64,000 bases of DNA from positions 124,001 through 188,000 of the forward strand of contig NZ_VFVR01000008.1 of assembly GCF_006442205.1 (NCBI RefSeq), given 5' to 3'. Origin of the DNA: Mesorhizobium sp. B2-3-12. GTDB lineage: Bacteria > Pseudomonadota > Alphaproteobacteria > Rhizobiales > Rhizobiaceae. The first letter of the stretch is position 1. The number at the start of each line of letters is the position of its first letter. The translations under genes were made by a program, and so were the position numbers. The notes under the pieces were generated by a model that had not been told where the DNA came from, made no database searches, and saw only the letters and a list, made by a program, of their open reading frames with translations. This document shows positions 1 through 8,347 of this stretch, one piece after another.

Positions 1-627
1 CGGCGCGGCCATGACGTGCGCCAGGCGCGGCAACCCTGGGAGGCGGAATCGCTGCTGGCGGGCGGCGGCATCGACGTCGTCGTCGTTGGCGACAGCCTCA
101 GCCAGGCCGAGGGTCGAGATCTGCTCAGGCGCTATGGCCATCAAGGTGGCGGCGGCGAGGGTGGACCGGATTTCATCCTGATCTGCCGACCCGCCGATCT
201 CCTCGACAAGGTGCTGGCGCTTGAGCTTGGCGCCGCCGACGTCGTCGAAAGTCCGCTCAATGTCAGGGAACTTGCCGCGCGCGTCGGCGGCCTGCTTTCG
301 CGGCGCGGCAGGGGCACCCAGGAACTGATTGTGCTGGAGAACGCGACCGTCGATCTGAGATCGGCGATCGTCATGCATCGCTCCGGTACGCAGGAGCAGC
401 TCTCGCCCGGCCAGGTGGCGCTGCTCAGGCTGTTCCTGGCGAGCCCGCGCAAGGTGCTGACGCGTGACGACATTATCGCCGCCGCGCCCGCCGAGAATGC
501 CGACGCCTTCGATCGCTCGATCGATTCGCGCATCGTGCGGCTGCGCCGCAAGCTCGACACCGAAACCATCACCACCATACGCGGCGCCGGCTACAGGTTC
601 GATCCGCCACGGCAGTTCGCCGACTGA
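1..627 (+). CDS. OmpR-family response regulator, 5' end outside window
   Basis: Probable DNA-binding transcription regulator. The reading frame is open to base 1 (residues before the GTG at 16 read RRGHDV), so the true start lies upstream of the window. The C-terminal half, from about LSPGQVALLRLFL to RGAGYRFDPP, is a winged-helix OmpR/PhoB domain with the usual RGxGYRF wing. The N-terminal half resembles a receiver domain but is degenerate: where an acceptor Asp is expected the strand reads DVVVVGDSL, and the conserved Lys-Pro near the domain end is replaced by VESP. It may be an aspartate-less receiver that does not use phosphorylation. No sensor kinase is visible beside it. Family assignment is firm; the target genes are unknown. 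Confidence 0.8.
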   Translation, partial: RRGHDVRQARQPWEAESLLAGGGIDVVVVGDSLSQAEGRDLLRRYGHQGGGGEGGPDFILICRPADLLDKVLALELGAADVVESPLNVRELAARVGGLLSRRGRGTQELIVLENATVDLRSAIVMHRSGTQEQLSPGQVALLRLFLASPRKVLTRDDIIAAAPAENADAFDRSIDSRIVRLRRKLDTETITTIRGAGYRFDPPRQFAD

Positions 628-697
628 CGGTCCTCTTTTCCCGCTGGTTTTCCGGATGAACATCGGCCTTTCCATCGTCACGCCGATGTCACGAGGT

Positions 698-865
698 TCA
701 GCGCACCACCAGCAATGACGGGCCCGAGGGCATTTCGCCGCTCGTGACGAGTTCGCTTGCGTGAGCACGCTCCTTGAGCAGCACGGTGGCGAGAGCGGCA
801 AAGCCGAGCAGACCCTGTGCGTAGAGCAGCGCGGAAAGCACGGAAGCCGCAAATTTTGTTTTCAT
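698..865 (-). CDS. small secreted or membrane-anchored protein, 55 aa
   Basis: Unrecognised small protein. It begins MKTKFAASVLSALLYAQ, followed by a hydrophobic stretch LLGFAALATVLL and an Ala/Glu/Arg segment, so it has a signal-peptide or single membrane-anchor shape. The start ATG at 865 is preceded by a GGGG-rich Shine-Dalgarno-like stretch; a longer in-frame upstream extension is low in hydrophobic content and unlikely to be translated. It converges on the response regulator that ends at 627. Small exported proteins of this style are common in rhizobia. No function can be given. Confidence 0.55.
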   Translation of the reverse strand: MKTKFAASVLSALLYAQGLLGFAALATVLLKERAHASELVTSGEMPSGPSLLVVR

Positions 866-902
866 CGTCCCAATCCCCAAAATGAATCTGTCGCGGGTCG
901 CT

Positions 903-1265
903 TCAGGAAACTCCCGAAGTGCCCGCGCCGCCCACGGAGCCCCCCGTCGCGGCGCGGGCCTTCGGTCCTCTCGGCAGCAAGTTGCCGGAGGGGCCGCGCA
1001 ATGCCAGCAGCCGAAGGCCAACCCGCCAGAGGGCCTTCAACCGGGCGATGCGCAGGCTGGAAACAATCCAGACCAAGGCGCAAAACAGGGAAACGTGCAG
1101 GGTTGAAATCTCACTCGAACTTATCGCTGCCAGCCTCGCCGCGGGATCGCCGGCAACTGTGCCGACGCCGCCGATGGCTGCCGCCGCGATGTTGATCCTG
1201 AAGAGCCAGGACCGCGTGTTCGTTTTCGTTCCCGTGATCGTTGCTGTTTGCTTTCGTTGCGTCAA
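903..1265 (-). CDS. possible small hypothetical membrane protein
   Basis: Low-confidence gene call. An open frame on the minus strand reads through about 120 residues from a TTG at 1265 to a TGA at 903. It has GC-rich third positions and one plausible membrane helix (LHVSLFCALVWIVSSLRI) followed by basic residues. It would lie 37 bases upstream of the 55-aa gene and could be cotranscribed with it. Against it: no good ribosome binding site at the TTG, no recognisable family, and a Gly-rich tail. It could equally be non-coding spacer. Confidence 0.3.
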   Translation of the reverse strand: MTQRKQTATITGTKTNTRSWLFRINIAAAAIGGVGTVAGDPAARLAAISSSEISTLHVSLFCALVWIVSSLRIARLKALWRVGLRLLALRGPSGNLLPRGPKARAATGGSVGGAGTSGVS

Positions 1266-1578
1266 CTTTTGCGTCCAATCCGTATCCGGATCATGCCGCC
1301 GGAGCCGCGCTTTGTTGCAGATTGGTTTCGAAATAGAGCCTGTCTCTTTCACGTATAGGCAATGCGAACTTTCGTTTCGAGGCGGATACCTTTGTGCCTC
1401 GTCGTCCCGGACCGCCGATGGCGACCACACTGGCGCGCTTCGATTGCCTGTCCTGTTGACCAGGGGAAACAAATTCGAAACGCAAACGAGCATTCAGCGA
1501 AATATGTCCGAAACACGCGAGGGGGATAAGCCAGCCATCGAATTGGAGCCGGCTCGACCGGCAGAGAGAGGGGACATC
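1266..1578. other. intergenic region upstream of the L,D-transpeptidase gene
   Basis: About 310 bases between the doubtful minus-strand frame and the L,D-transpeptidase start. Base composition is a little lower in GC than the flanking genes, as expected for a promoter region. I see no convincing -35/-10 pair, no long hairpin and no RNA gene. The transpeptidase frame is open through it, but the extension has no protein-like composition and precedes a clean signal peptide. Confidence 0.4.
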
Positions 1579-2034
1579 ATGCACACCACCATTTCCGCCA
1601 AGCTCATCAACGTTGCCGCCGCCGCGCTCATGGGCAGCGCACTTCTGTTCGACGCCCACGCCGCCCACGCCGCCAACACCGTCGTGGCGCGCGTCTCGCT
1701 GTCGCAGCAGGTGATGGAAGTCTCGGTCGACGGCCGGCCGACCTTCGCCTGGAAGGTTTCCACCGGCGACAGGACGCATGTGACGCCGACCGGCTCGTTC
1801 AAGCCGACCCGCATGCATGAGATGTGGTATTCGAAGAAGTACGACAACGCGCCGATGCCGCATTCGGTCTTTTTCAGCGGCGGCTACGCGGTCCACGCCA
1901 CCTATGCCATCAAGCGCCTTGGCCAGCCGGCCTCGCATGGCTGCGTGCGGCTGCATCCCGACAATGCCGCCGACTTCTACCAACTCGTCGAGACCTTCGG
2001 GCCGGCCAACACCAGCATCGTCATCGTCAAGTAG
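1579..2034 (+). CDS. L,D-transpeptidase (YkuD domain), exported
   Basis: Cell-wall enzyme of the YkuD/ErfK family, expected to form 3-3 peptidoglycan cross-links or attach proteins to peptidoglycan in the periplasm. The 151-residue product starts with an Ala-rich signal peptide (to about residue 32, AHAAHAAN). The domain follows with His106 in YAVHAT and the catalytic SHGCVRLHP motif (His120, Cys122). It is a minimal version with no added peptidoglycan-binding domain. ATG 1579 is chosen because a purine-rich GAGAGAGGGG stretch lies just upstream and the signal peptide begins there; the frame is open much further upstream. It converges on the efflux operon, with a strong hairpin terminator between them. 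Confidence 0.88.
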   Translation: MHTTISAKLINVAAAALMGSALLFDAHAAHAANTVVARVSLSQQVMEVSVDGRPTFAWKVSTGDRTHVTPTGSFKPTRMHEMWYSKKYDNAPMPHSVFFSGGYAVHATYAIKRLGQPASHGCVRLHPDNAADFYQLVETFGPANTSIVIVK

Positions 2035-2086
2035 CGGCAGGTTTGCTGCCTCCGGCCGATCGTGCCGGAGCCGTGGAGCGACTGCC

Positions 2087-2122
2087 AAAAAAAGAGGCCG
2101 GAAAATCCCGGCCTCTTTTTTT
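2087..2122. terminator. bidirectional rho-independent terminator
   Basis: A 15-base inverted repeat (A7-GAGGCCGG at 2087-2101 and CCGGCCTC-T7 at 2108-2122) with a 6-base loop. The T run on one side and the A run on the other make it work in both directions. It sits between the convergent L,D-transpeptidase and RND pump genes. Confidence 0.92.
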
Positions 2123-2142
2123 GTTTCTTGCGCCTTCGTGGC

Positions 2143-5100
2143 TCAGTTCGGCAGCGCCGGCATAAGCTTTGGATCCGGCTTTTCCGCGAGATGCGGCAGG
2201 TCCTTGCTGGCGATGAAGGTGTAGAACATGGGCACGACGAAGAGCGTGAACATGGTGCCGACCAGAATGCCGGTGAAGATGACCAGGCCCATCGAATAGC
2301 GGGCCGCGGCACCGGCACCGCTGGAAACGATCAGCGGCACCACGCCCAGAGCCATCGCCGCCGTCGTCATCAGGATCGGCCGCAGGCGCACCTTGGCCGA
2401 GGCGATGATGGCGTCACGCCGCCGCATGCCATGCAGTTCACGCTGCTGGTTGGCGAACTCGACCAACAGGATGCCGTGCTTGGTGATCAGTCCGATCAAC
2501 GTGATCAGGCCGACCTGGGTATAGATGTTGAGCGTGCCGAGGCCCAGATTGAGCGGTACGATCGCGCCGAAGATCGACAATGGCACCGCCATCATGATGA
2601 TCAGCGGGTCGCGGAAGCTTTCAAACTGCGCCGCCAGCACCAGGTAGATGACGATGACGGCCGCGCCGAAAGCGATCAGAATGGTGTTGCCCTGTTCCTT
2701 CTCCTGCCGGGACTGGCCGGAATAGTCGATGAAGAAGGTGTCGGGCAGGCTCTCCCTGGCAATGTCCTCAAGCACTTTCAAACCGTCGCCCGTGGTGACG
2801 CCGGGCAGCGGCAGCGCCGAGATCGTCGACGAATTCAATTGGTTGAACTGTTCGATCGCCGCCGGCGAGGCATTGTTCGAGATCGTCACCACCGCCGACA
2901 GCGGCACCATCTCGCCGGTCACGCTGCGCACGAAGTACTCGCCGAGCTTTTCGGGGTTGTCGCGGAACTCCTGCGGCACCTGCGGAATGATGTCGTAGCT
3001 GTTGGAGTCGCGGTCGAACTGCGCCACTTCGGCGCCGCCCACCAGCAAGGTCAGCGTCCGGCCGATATCGGCGATCGGCAGGTTGAGCGCGGCGGCACGG
3101 TCGCGGTCGATGGTCACCGTCACCTGCGGCGCGTCATAGGCCATCGAATTCTGCACGACGATGAAACGGCCCGAGGCCTGCGCCTTGTTCTTGATCTTCT
3201 CGGCTTCCTCGTAGACCTGAGCGGAATCGCCGGTCGAGCGCACCACCATGGAAATCGGCAAGCCGCCGCCCGAGCCCGGCAGCGTCGGCGGAGCGAAGAC
3301 GAAGGCCTGGACTCCCGCCACCTTAGCGATACGGGCCGTAATGTCGGCCTGCAACTCCTTCGAATTGCGCTTCCGCTCCGCCCAATCCTTGAAGGCGAAA
3401 CCGACGAAGGCGCTGTTGGTCGTGCCGCCGAAGGCGACGGCCGAGAACTGCGCCCGGGTTTCGGGAATGTCCCTCACCAGGCCCAGGATCTGATTGACGT
3501 AGGTCTCGGTGTAATCGGAAGTCGCATAGCGCGGCGCCGTAACCAGCGAGAGCAGGAAGCCCTGGTCTTCTTCCGGTGCCAGTTCCGTCGAGGTCTTGGT
3601 GAACATGAAGCCGGTCACGCCGACAAGGGCCAGCACGATGAGCAGCGTCAGCGGGCGATAGTTCAGCGACCCGGTGACGGCGCGCTCATAGACGTGCTCC
3701 ACGCGCGCGAAAGTGCCGTCGACGATGCGCTGGAACCGGCCGGCATTGCCAGGCTTCAGAAGGCGCGCCGACATCATCGGCGTGATGGTGATTGCAATGA
3801 TGCCAGACAGCACCACCGATCCGGCGAGCGTCACCGCGAATTCGCGGAAAAGGGCGCCGGTCAGACCGCCGGTAAAGGCCAGCGGCGCGAACACGGCGGC
3901 CAGCGTCATGGTCATGGCCACGATGGCCGAGGCGATCTCGCGCATGCCGCTGAAGGCCGCCTGCATCGGCGGCATGTGGTCTTCTTCCATGTGGCGGTGG
4001 ATGTTCTCCACCACCACGATGGCGTCGTCGACGACGAGGCCGATCGCCAGCACCATGGCCAGCAGCGACAGAAGGTTGATCGAATAGCCCACCGCGAACA
4101 AAAGGAAGCAGACGCCGATCAGCGACAGCGGGATGGTGATGATTGGCATCAGCACCGAACGGAACGAGCCAAGGAACAGAAGGATGACGACGACGACGAT
4201 GGCAACCGCCTCGGCGATGGTCTTGAACACCTCGTCGATCGAGGCGCTGATCTGTCCGGTCGCGTCGTAGACGACTTCGATCGTCATGCCTTTCGGCAAC
4301 GTGTCCTGAATCTGCGGGACCAGCTTGGTGAGCGCCGCCGCGGTCGTCAGCGGGTTGGCCGCCGGGGTCGGGAAGATGGCGAGGAAGGTGCCGGGCTTGC
4401 CGTTGAAGGAGACCCTGGTGTCGGTGTTCGCAGCGGCCAGTTCGACGCGCGCCACGTCGCGCAGCCGCACGACATTGCCGTCGGTCGAACGCAACGGCAG
4501 CTCGGCGAAGGCCTCTGGTGTCTGCAGCGTCGAGCGCACGGTGATAGACGAAACGACATATTCGTTCTGGGTGTTGCCGGGCGCCGACAGGAAGTTGGAG
4601 TTGTTGATCGCCGCCAGCACTTCGGCCGCCGTCACGCCGCGCGCGGCAAGCCTGACCGGGTCGATCCAGACGCGCATCGAGTATTCCTGGGCACCGAAGA
4701 TCTGCACGTCGGCGACGCCTTCGACCGTCGACATGCGAGGCCTGATGACGCGCTCGATATACTCGGTCAGCTGCTCCTTGGTCATGTTCGGGTTCTGCAT
4801 CGAGATGTACATCATCGCGAACTGCTGACCCGTACCCTTGACGATGACCGGGTCCTTGGAGGCGTCCGGCAAGGTGCCGCGCACGCCCTGGACCTTGGAC
4901 AGCACCTCGGTCAGCGCGACGTCGGGGTTGGAACCGAGCTTCATCTGCACCGTCACGGTGCTGGAGGACGGACGGCTGGACGAGGTGACGTAGTCGATGT
5001 TCTCGGTCGAGGCGACGGCGCGCGCGATCGGGGCGGAAATAAAGCCCTGGATCAGATCGGCGCTGGCGCCCGGATAGGCCGTCGTGATGGTGATCGCGGT

Positions 5101-5226
5101 TTCGTCGACCTTCGGATACTGCCGGATCGACAGGTTGAAGATACCCTGGAAACCGAGCAGCAGGATCATGCAGGCAAGGACCGTCGAAAGGACGGGCCGG
5201 CGAATGAAGAGATCGGAAAAGCTCAT
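2143..5226 (-). CDS. RND multidrug efflux transporter, inner-membrane pump (HAE1/AcrB type)
   Basis: Proton-driven export pump of the hydrophobe/amphiphile efflux family, 1027 residues, the normal length. It begins MSFSDLFIRRPVLSTVL, the typical first helix. The helix-4 motif LAIGLVVDDAIVVVENI holds the paired Asp residues used for proton relay, and the usual two large periplasmic loops follow TM1 and TM7. It pairs with the adaptor gene upstream in a tight operon: the adaptor stop and pump start overlap as ATGA at 5223-5226. No TolC-like outer-membrane gene is present here, so an unlinked channel must serve. The operon is probably repressed by the divergent TetR protein at 6689. Substrates cannot be predicted. 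Confidence 0.95.
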   Translation of the reverse strand: MSFSDLFIRRPVLSTVLACMILLLGFQGIFNLSIRQYPKVDETAITITTAYPGASADLIQGFISAPIARAVASTENIDYVTSSSRPSSSTVTVQMKLGSNPDVALTEVLSKVQGVRGTLPDASKDPVIVKGTGQQFAMMYISMQNPNMTKEQLTEYIERVIRPRMSTVEGVADVQIFGAQEYSMRVWIDPVRLAARGVTAAEVLAAINNSNFLSAPGNTQNEYVVSSITVRSTLQTPEAFAELPLRSTDGNVVRLRDVARVELAAANTDTRVSFNGKPGTFLAIFPTPAANPLTTAAALTKLVPQIQDTLPKGMTIEVVYDATGQISASIDEVFKTIAEAVAIVVVVILLFLGSFRSVLMPIITIPLSLIGVCFLLFAVGYSINLLSLLAMVLAIGLVVDDAIVVVENIHRHMEEDHMPPMQAAFSGMREIASAIVAMTMTLAAVFAPLAFTGGLTGALFREFAVTLAGSVVLSGIIAITITPMMSARLLKPGNAGRFQRIVDGTFARVEHVYERAVTGSLNYRPLTLLIVLALVGVTGFMFTKTSTELAPEEDQGFLLSLVTAPRYATSDYTETYVNQILGLVRDIPETRAQFSAVAFGGTTNSAFVGFAFKDWAERKRNSKELQADITARIAKVAGVQAFVFAPPTLPGSGGGLPISMVVRSTGDSAQVYEEAEKIKNKAQASGRFIVVQNSMAYDAPQVTVTIDRDRAAALNLPIADIGRTLTLLVGGAEVAQFDRDSNSYDIIPQVPQEFRDNPEKLGEYFVRSVTGEMVPLSAVVTISNNASPAAIEQFNQLNSSTISALPLPGVTTGDGLKVLEDIARESLPDTFFIDYSGQSRQEKEQGNTILIAFGAAVIVIYLVLAAQFESFRDPLIIMMAVPLSIFGAIVPLNLGLGTLNIYTQVGLITLIGLITKHGILLVEFANQQRELHGMRRRDAIIASAKVRLRPILMTTAAMALGVVPLIVSSGAGAAARYSMGLVIFTGILVGTMFTLFVVPMFYTFIASKDLPHLAEKPDPKLMPALPN

Positions 5227-6542
5227 TGCTGGTCGGCCTGCTTGTTCGCCGATTTGGTCGGATCGATTGTGTTGTCGACGGCGACGGACATGCCGTTGAA
5301 GAGGCGGTTCTGGCCTGCGGTGACGACCTCGTCGCCAGCCTTCAGCCCTTCGACGATCTCGACCATGCCCTGATTGCGGCGACCGGGCTTGACGAAGACC
5401 TGCGACAAGACCAGCGCGGGCTTGTCACCTTCCGCCGTCGGCTTGGCCGGGTCGGCTGCTGCTGGCTTGGCTGCGTCCGCCGGCTTGGTGGCGTCAGCCG
5501 CCGGCTTCATGGCATCGGCTGCCGGTTTCATCGCGTCCGCCGGCTTATCGGTGGCCGCCGCGACCGGCTTCTCTTCCGCCTTGGCTGGCTGCGCCGGGGC
5601 CTCGGCGGGCTTCGCCGGCTGCACCACGAAGATGTAGTCGCCATAGAGGCTGGTGGTCAGTGCCGTCTGCGGCAACGACAGCACGTTCTGCTCCTCGGGC
5701 AGTTCGACACGCACCCGCACGAACTGGCCGGGGGTCAATTTGCCTTCGGGATTGGCAACTTCCGCCCGGATGTTCACCAGCCGGCTGGAGGGGTCGATCT
5801 TGGGATCGATGCCGCGAATGGCGCCGGCAAAGGGCATGTCGTCGCTGCCGCCCAGGCCCAGGCGGACCGTCTGGCCAATCTTGAGCAGCGGTAGCTGCTG
5901 TTCGGGAACCGAGAAGTCGACCCGCATCGTGTCGAGGTCCTGCAGCGTCACCACCGCGGTGCCGGGTGCCAGATACTGGCCGAGATCGATCTTCGGAATG
6001 CCGACCGTGCCGGCGAAAGGCGCGGTAAGCTGCTTCTGGTCGAGAACGGCCTGCAGCCTGGTGACCTGGGACGCCGAAGCGGATGCCGCCGCGCGCGCCG
6101 TGTCCAGCGTCGAGTCGGAGCCGACACCACGCTTTGTCAGTTCGATGGCGCGGGTCAGCGTGGTCTGATCAAGCGCCGCCTGCGCTTTCTGCGCATCGAG
6201 GTCGGCGCGCTCGACGGCGTCGTCGAGTTGCAGCAGCACCGCGTTGGCCGCCACTTTCTGATTGGCGTGGAAGGGGATTTCCTTGACGATGCCGGCGGTC
6301 TCGACCGTCAGGTCGACACCGCGCACGGCCCGCACCGTACCGATCGCCTCGACGCCCGGTGTCCAGTTGGACGGCTTGGCGATGGTCGTCGACACGGTCG
6401 CCGCCGGCGGCTTCATGGTGGCGAAATACTGCTTGATGCCGTTGTCGCGCAGGAAGTTAAAGCCGACGATGCCGCCGACCACGACGACGAGCACGGCAAG
6501 GACGACAATAATGATGAAGACACGGAGTATGCGCTTGAACAA
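5223..6542 (-). CDS. RND efflux adaptor (membrane fusion protein)
   Basis: Periplasmic adaptor linking the RND pump to an outer-membrane channel. The N-terminus FKRILRVFIIIVVLAVLVVVV is a membrane anchor, followed by the lipoyl/hairpin region (GIVKEIPFHANQKV, then TAPFAGTVGIPKIDLGQYL) and beta-barrel segments. I chose the TTG at 6542 because GAGGGGA lies 5 bases upstream and the anchor begins there; an in-frame start at 6659 would add 39 non-hydrophobic residues and lie inside the promoter. Near the C-terminal barrel there is an unusual low-complexity insert of roughly 70 residues rich in Ala, Lys, Pro and Asp, with repeated PAADAMK units. It is first in the operon. Confidence 0.92.
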   Translation of the reverse strand: MFKRILRVFIIIVVLAVLVVVVGGIVGFNFLRDNGIKQYFATMKPPAATVSTTIAKPSNWTPGVEAIGTVRAVRGVDLTVETAGIVKEIPFHANQKVAANAVLLQLDDAVERADLDAQKAQAALDQTTLTRAIELTKRGVGSDSTLDTARAAASASASQVTRLQAVLDQKQLTAPFAGTVGIPKIDLGQYLAPGTAVVTLQDLDTMRVDFSVPEQQLPLLKIGQTVRLGLGGSDDMPFAGAIRGIDPKIDPSSRLVNIRAEVANPEGKLTPGQFVRVRVELPEEQNVLSLPQTALTTSLYGDYIFVVQPAKPAEAPAQPAKAEEKPVAAATDKPADAMKPAADAMKPAADATKPADAAKPAAADPAKPTAEGDKPALVLSQVFVKPGRRNQGMVEIVEGLKAGDEVVTAGQNRLFNGMSVAVDNTIDPTKSANKQADQQ

Positions 6543-6630
6543 GGAAGTCCCCTCAGTCGAAAATCCGGCGCGAAGCGCGGACATCGGGACACATATCGAC
6601 TGCTGGTCCCGATTACAAATAGTGGCGGTC

Positions 6631-6659
6631 TTACTGTACCGTCTGGACGGTCTTGTCAA
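6631..6659 (-). promoter_or_regulatory. promoter with TetR-type operator for the efflux operon
   Basis: On the minus strand TTGACA (6659-6654) is followed by a 17-base spacer and CAGTAA (6636-6631), a plausible sigma-70 promoter for the adaptor-pump operon. The spacer holds a perfect palindrome, ACCGTC-TG-GACGGT (6638-6651). A palindrome filling the spacer between -35 and -10 next to a divergent TetR gene is the expected layout for self-regulated efflux repression. The link to the TetR protein is inferred from position. Confidence 0.7.
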
Positions 6660-6688
6660 TTGGGCCTAAGCTTGCGATGGGAGGCGCC

Positions 6689-7222
6689 ATGAGAGCCCAA
6701 CGACCGAACTCGCGCGAGAAAATTCTCGCCGCGGCGGCTGATGTCGCCCGGGAATCCGGACCCGGCAGCCTGTCGCTCGATGCCGTCGCCAACCGCGCCG
6801 GCGTATCGAAGGGTGGGCTGCTCTACAATTTCCCGACCAAGGCAAAATTGATGCAGGGCCTGGTCGAAGGCTATCTGCGCGATTTCGAGCAAGCGCTGGA
6901 AACGGCCGGCAGCAACGACAAAGATAAAAATCCCCTTGCCGTCTACATCAGATTGTCAGCCGAGGACTGCGAGGAAAAGCAGCCATCAGCGTCCTGGATT
7001 TTTTCGGCGATCGCCGAGGATCCCGATTTCATGACGCCGATCAAGACATTCAAGCGGCAGCTGTTCGAACGGCTGAAGGGCGAGGCGCCAGACCTGAAAT
7101 CGCTGCTGGTCTGCTATCTCGCCATCGAGGGGCTGCGCAGCATGAACCTGTTCGATTCCGACGTGCTGTCGAAGGACGAACGGGATCTGCTTGTATCGTC
7201 GCTTCTCGACATCGCCCAATAG
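6689..7222 (+). CDS. TetR-family transcriptional repressor
   Basis: Regulator of 177 residues, with the N-terminal helix-turn-helix at about residues 7-50 (REKILAAAADVARESG, then VANRAGVSKGGLLYNFPTKAKLM). The C-terminal ligand domain is AcrR-like in length and not assignable to a ligand. ATG 6689 is chosen for GGGAGG four bases upstream; an in-frame start at 6653 would precede the ribosome binding site and overlap the operator. It is transcribed away from the RND operon and shares its control region, so it most likely represses that operon and itself. Confidence 0.85.
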   Translation: MRAQRPNSREKILAAAADVARESGPGSLSLDAVANRAGVSKGGLLYNFPTKAKLMQGLVEGYLRDFEQALETAGSNDKDKNPLAVYIRLSAEDCEEKQPSASWIFSAIAEDPDFMTPIKTFKRQLFERLKGEAPDLKSLLVCYLAIEGLRSMNLFDSDVLSKDERDLLVSSLLDIAQ

Positions 7223-7270
7223 GCTTCCCTGAATGGGCGAAGGCCGCCGCGGTCATTCAATCGATGGCGC

Positions 7271-8347
7271 TTACAGGGCCTTTCCCGTCGTGGGATCGAA
7301 CAAGCGAAGCGCGGCCTCGTCGAAGGTGAGGTTGCGCTTTTCGCCCTTGGCGACCTGGGCTCGCGGCGGCAGGGAGGCGGTCAGCCGCTGCGCGCCGATC
7401 CGGGCCGTGGTGACCAGTTCGGGTCCGGTCAGTTCGACGACCTCGATCTCCACCGGCAATGACAGGTCCGTCGCGGCTCCCGTCGCCGTACGCAGCGCTT
7501 CCGGCCTGATGCCGATGACCACCTGCGCACCTTCACGCGCCGCGTTCGCATAGCGGGCCGGCAAGGGGATCCGCACATCGGTCTCGGCGATGGCCAGTTT
7601 GCCGCCGGTGACGACCGCGTTCAACATGTTCATCGACGGCGCGCCGACGAAGCCCGCGACATAGAGCGTTGCCGGGTCGTTGTAGATCTCCTCGGGCGTG
7701 CCGAGCTGCTCGATCCTGCCGTCACGCATGACGGCGATGCGGCTCGCCAGCGTCATCGCCTCGATCTGGTCGTGGGTGACGTAGACGACGGTGGTCTGCA
7801 GCATCTGGTGCAGGCGCTTCAATTCGGTGCGCATTTCCAGGCGCAGCTTGGCGTCGAGATTGGACAACGGCTCGTCGAAGAGGAAGACCTGCGGCTTGCG
7901 CACCAGCGCTCTGCCGATGGCGACGCGCTGACGCTGGCCACCGGAAAGCTGGCTCGGCTTGCGGTCGAGCAGGGTTTCGATCTGCAGCAGCCTTGCCGCT
8001 TCGTTCACCGCTTTGTCGCGCACGTCGGCCGCGACGCCGCGCATCTCCAGCCCGAAGCCGATGTTGCGGCGGACCGTCAGGTTCGGATAGAGCGCGTAGG
8101 ACTGGAAGACCATGGCGATGTCGCGGTTCTTGGGATGGACGCCGAGGATCGAGCGGCCGCCGATCAGCACGTCGCCGCTGGTCGCCTCGGCAAGGCCGGC
8201 GATGATGTTGAGAAGCGTCGATTTTCCGCAGCCCGACGAGCCGAGCAGCACCAGGAATTCACCGCTTTGCAGCGCGATGTCGATGCCTTTCAGCGTCTCG
8301 ACGCTGCCGTAGCTCTTGCGGACGCCACGGATTTCAAGCGCGCTCAT
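7271..8347 (-). CDS. sugar ABC transporter ATP-binding protein (MalK/UgpC type)
   Basis: Cytoplasmic ATPase of a CUT1 carbohydrate importer, 358 residues. It shows Walker A GSSGCGKST, the Q-loop FQSYALYPNLTV, signature LSGGQRQRVAIGRAL, Walker B VFLFDEPLSNLDAKLR, the switch His in VTHDQ, and a C-terminal TOBE/OB regulatory region (IGIRPEAL). ATG 8347 lies inside the end of the upstream kinase gene (14-base overlap), which fits translational coupling; the frame continues open upstream within that gene. It is the last gene of the operon beginning with the binding protein at 13340. MalK-type ATPases are sometimes shared among several importers. Confidence 0.93.
   Translation of the reverse strand: MSALEIRGVRKSYGSVETLKGIDIALQSGEFLVLLGSSGCGKSTLLNIIAGLAEATSGDVLIGGRSILGVHPKNRDIAMVFQSYALYPNLTVRRNIGFGLEMRGVAADVRDKAVNEAARLLQIETLLDRKPSQLSGGQRQRVAIGRALVRKPQVFLFDEPLSNLDAKLRLEMRTELKRLHQMLQTTVVYVTHDQIEAMTLASRIAVMRDGRIEQLGTPEEIYNDPATLYVAGFVGAPSMNMLNAVVTGGKLAIAETDVRIPLPARYANAAREGAQVVIGIRPEALRTATGAATDLSLPVEIEVVELTGPELVTTARIGAQRLTASLPPRAQVAKGEKRNLTFDEAALRLFDPTTGKAL

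Noticed and set aside
919..1578. N-terminal extension of the L,D-transpeptidase frame
   Set aside because: The extension is not protein-like and would bury the signal peptide; a good ribosome binding site precedes ATG 1579.
2062..5373. Very long open frame (1103 codons) on the plus strand
   Set aside because: It lies antisense to the RND pump, is extremely rich in Arg, His, Asp and Gln, and has no family motif. It is a GC-rich shadow of the real gene.
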